Below are positions 5,682 to 5,862 of a DNA stretch of 5,862 nucleotides, in pieces. This stretch comes from Candidatus Limnocylindria bacterium (GTDB lineage: Bacteria; Chloroflexota; Limnocylindria; QHBO01). Position numbers and translations under genes: made by a program. The stretch spans positions 1 to 5,862 of the forward strand of contig JASLBU010000035.1 of NCBI GenBank assembly GCA_030146365.1, written 5' to 3'. The notes beneath the pieces were generated by a model. It was not told where the DNA came from and did not search any database. It saw nothing but the letters and a program-made list of their open reading frames with translations. Position 1 is the stretch's first letter; each line of letters starts with the position of its first letter.

Positions 5682-5862
5682 ATGTCGCTCCAGCAACTTC
5701 AATCCGGCGAGCCATCTCCGTCGGAGGTCGCCGCGGCTCGGACCCGCAGTCCACGCACCTCGCTCTGGCGTCAGCCGGACTTCATGAAGCTGTGGACCGG
5801 CCAGACGATCAGCCAGTTCGGCGACGAGATCACCGGCCTGGCGATGGGACTCGTGGCGATCA
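5682..5862 (+). CDS. MFS transporter, N-terminal fragment (runs off the right edge)
   Basis: Sixty codons are visible with no stop before the window ends. After a Ser/Pro/Arg-rich leader of about 27 residues comes LWRQPDFMKLWTGQTISQFG (28-47) and then the start of a hydrophobic helix (GLAMGLVAI). The pattern of W-R-x-x-x-F-x-x-L-W-x-G-Q-x-I-S-x-x-G is the usual entry to the first membrane helix in MFS_1/MFS_3 drug-efflux-type transporters such as enterobactin exporter (EntS)-like and macrolide-efflux-like proteins. A TGA lies two codons upstream in this frame, so ATG 5682 is the earliest possible start. AGGG directly abuts it, which is too close for a normal Shine-Dalgarno site, so coupling to the methyltransferase 3 bases upstream is likely. 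An export role, possibly for the methylated product, is inference. Confidence 0.85.
   Translation, partial: MSLQQLQSGEPSPSEVAAARTRSPRTSLWRQPDFMKLWTGQTISQFGDEITGLAMGLVAI

Noticed and set aside
1..5862. CRISPR array, tRNA/rRNA, insertion sequence, toxin-antitoxin or phage genes
   Set aside because: No regularly spaced repeats, cloverleaf-like sequence, transposase motif or terminal inverted repeats were seen on either strand by eye.

Overview
The window is very GC-rich, with strong G/C bias at third codon positions. It is tightly packed and every supported gene lies on the + strand. The gene style suggests a high-GC bacterium, most likely a Chloroflexota lineage such as Limnocylindria or an actinobacterium. 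The signs are an MshB/Mca-like PIG-L enzyme, a long Ala/Pro/Glu-rich membrane protein and a promoter sitting almost on a start codon. No rRNA or marker gene is present, so this placement is tentative.

Layout: (1) Positions 2-2770 hold the 3' part of a large single-pass membrane protein. It has a disordered Pro/Ala/Glu-rich region with scattered Trp, one transmembrane helix, a Ser/Thr/Pro linker and a C-terminal beta-propeller-like domain. Its frame is already open at the left edge, so the GTG at 185 is probably not its start. (2) Positions 2767-3105 encode a small DUF971 (GBBH-like N-terminal) protein whose start overlaps the previous stop. (3) Positions 3110-3982 encode a patatin-like phospholipase with a Ser-Asp dyad. 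(4) Positions 3986-4957 encode a PIG-L zinc deacetylase close to the mycothiol enzymes MshB and Mca. (5) A 70-base gap contains a GC-rich hairpin and a plausible promoter. (6) Positions 5028-5678 encode a cation-dependent class I O-methyltransferase of the CCoAOMT type. (7) From 5682 to the right edge lies the N-terminus of an MFS transporter.

Genes 1-4 overlap or are 3-4 bases apart and look like one transcription unit with translational coupling. Genes 6-7 are also 3 bases apart and probably start from the promoter in the gap, perhaps as a leaderless transcript. The enzymes do not form a pathway that I recognise. Lipid hydrolysis, amide hydrolysis, methylation and export could belong to small-molecule or thiol-conjugate metabolism, but that is inference. 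I see no RNA gene, CRISPR array, insertion sequence, phage gene or clear new system. The most unusual element is the large membrane protein at the left.
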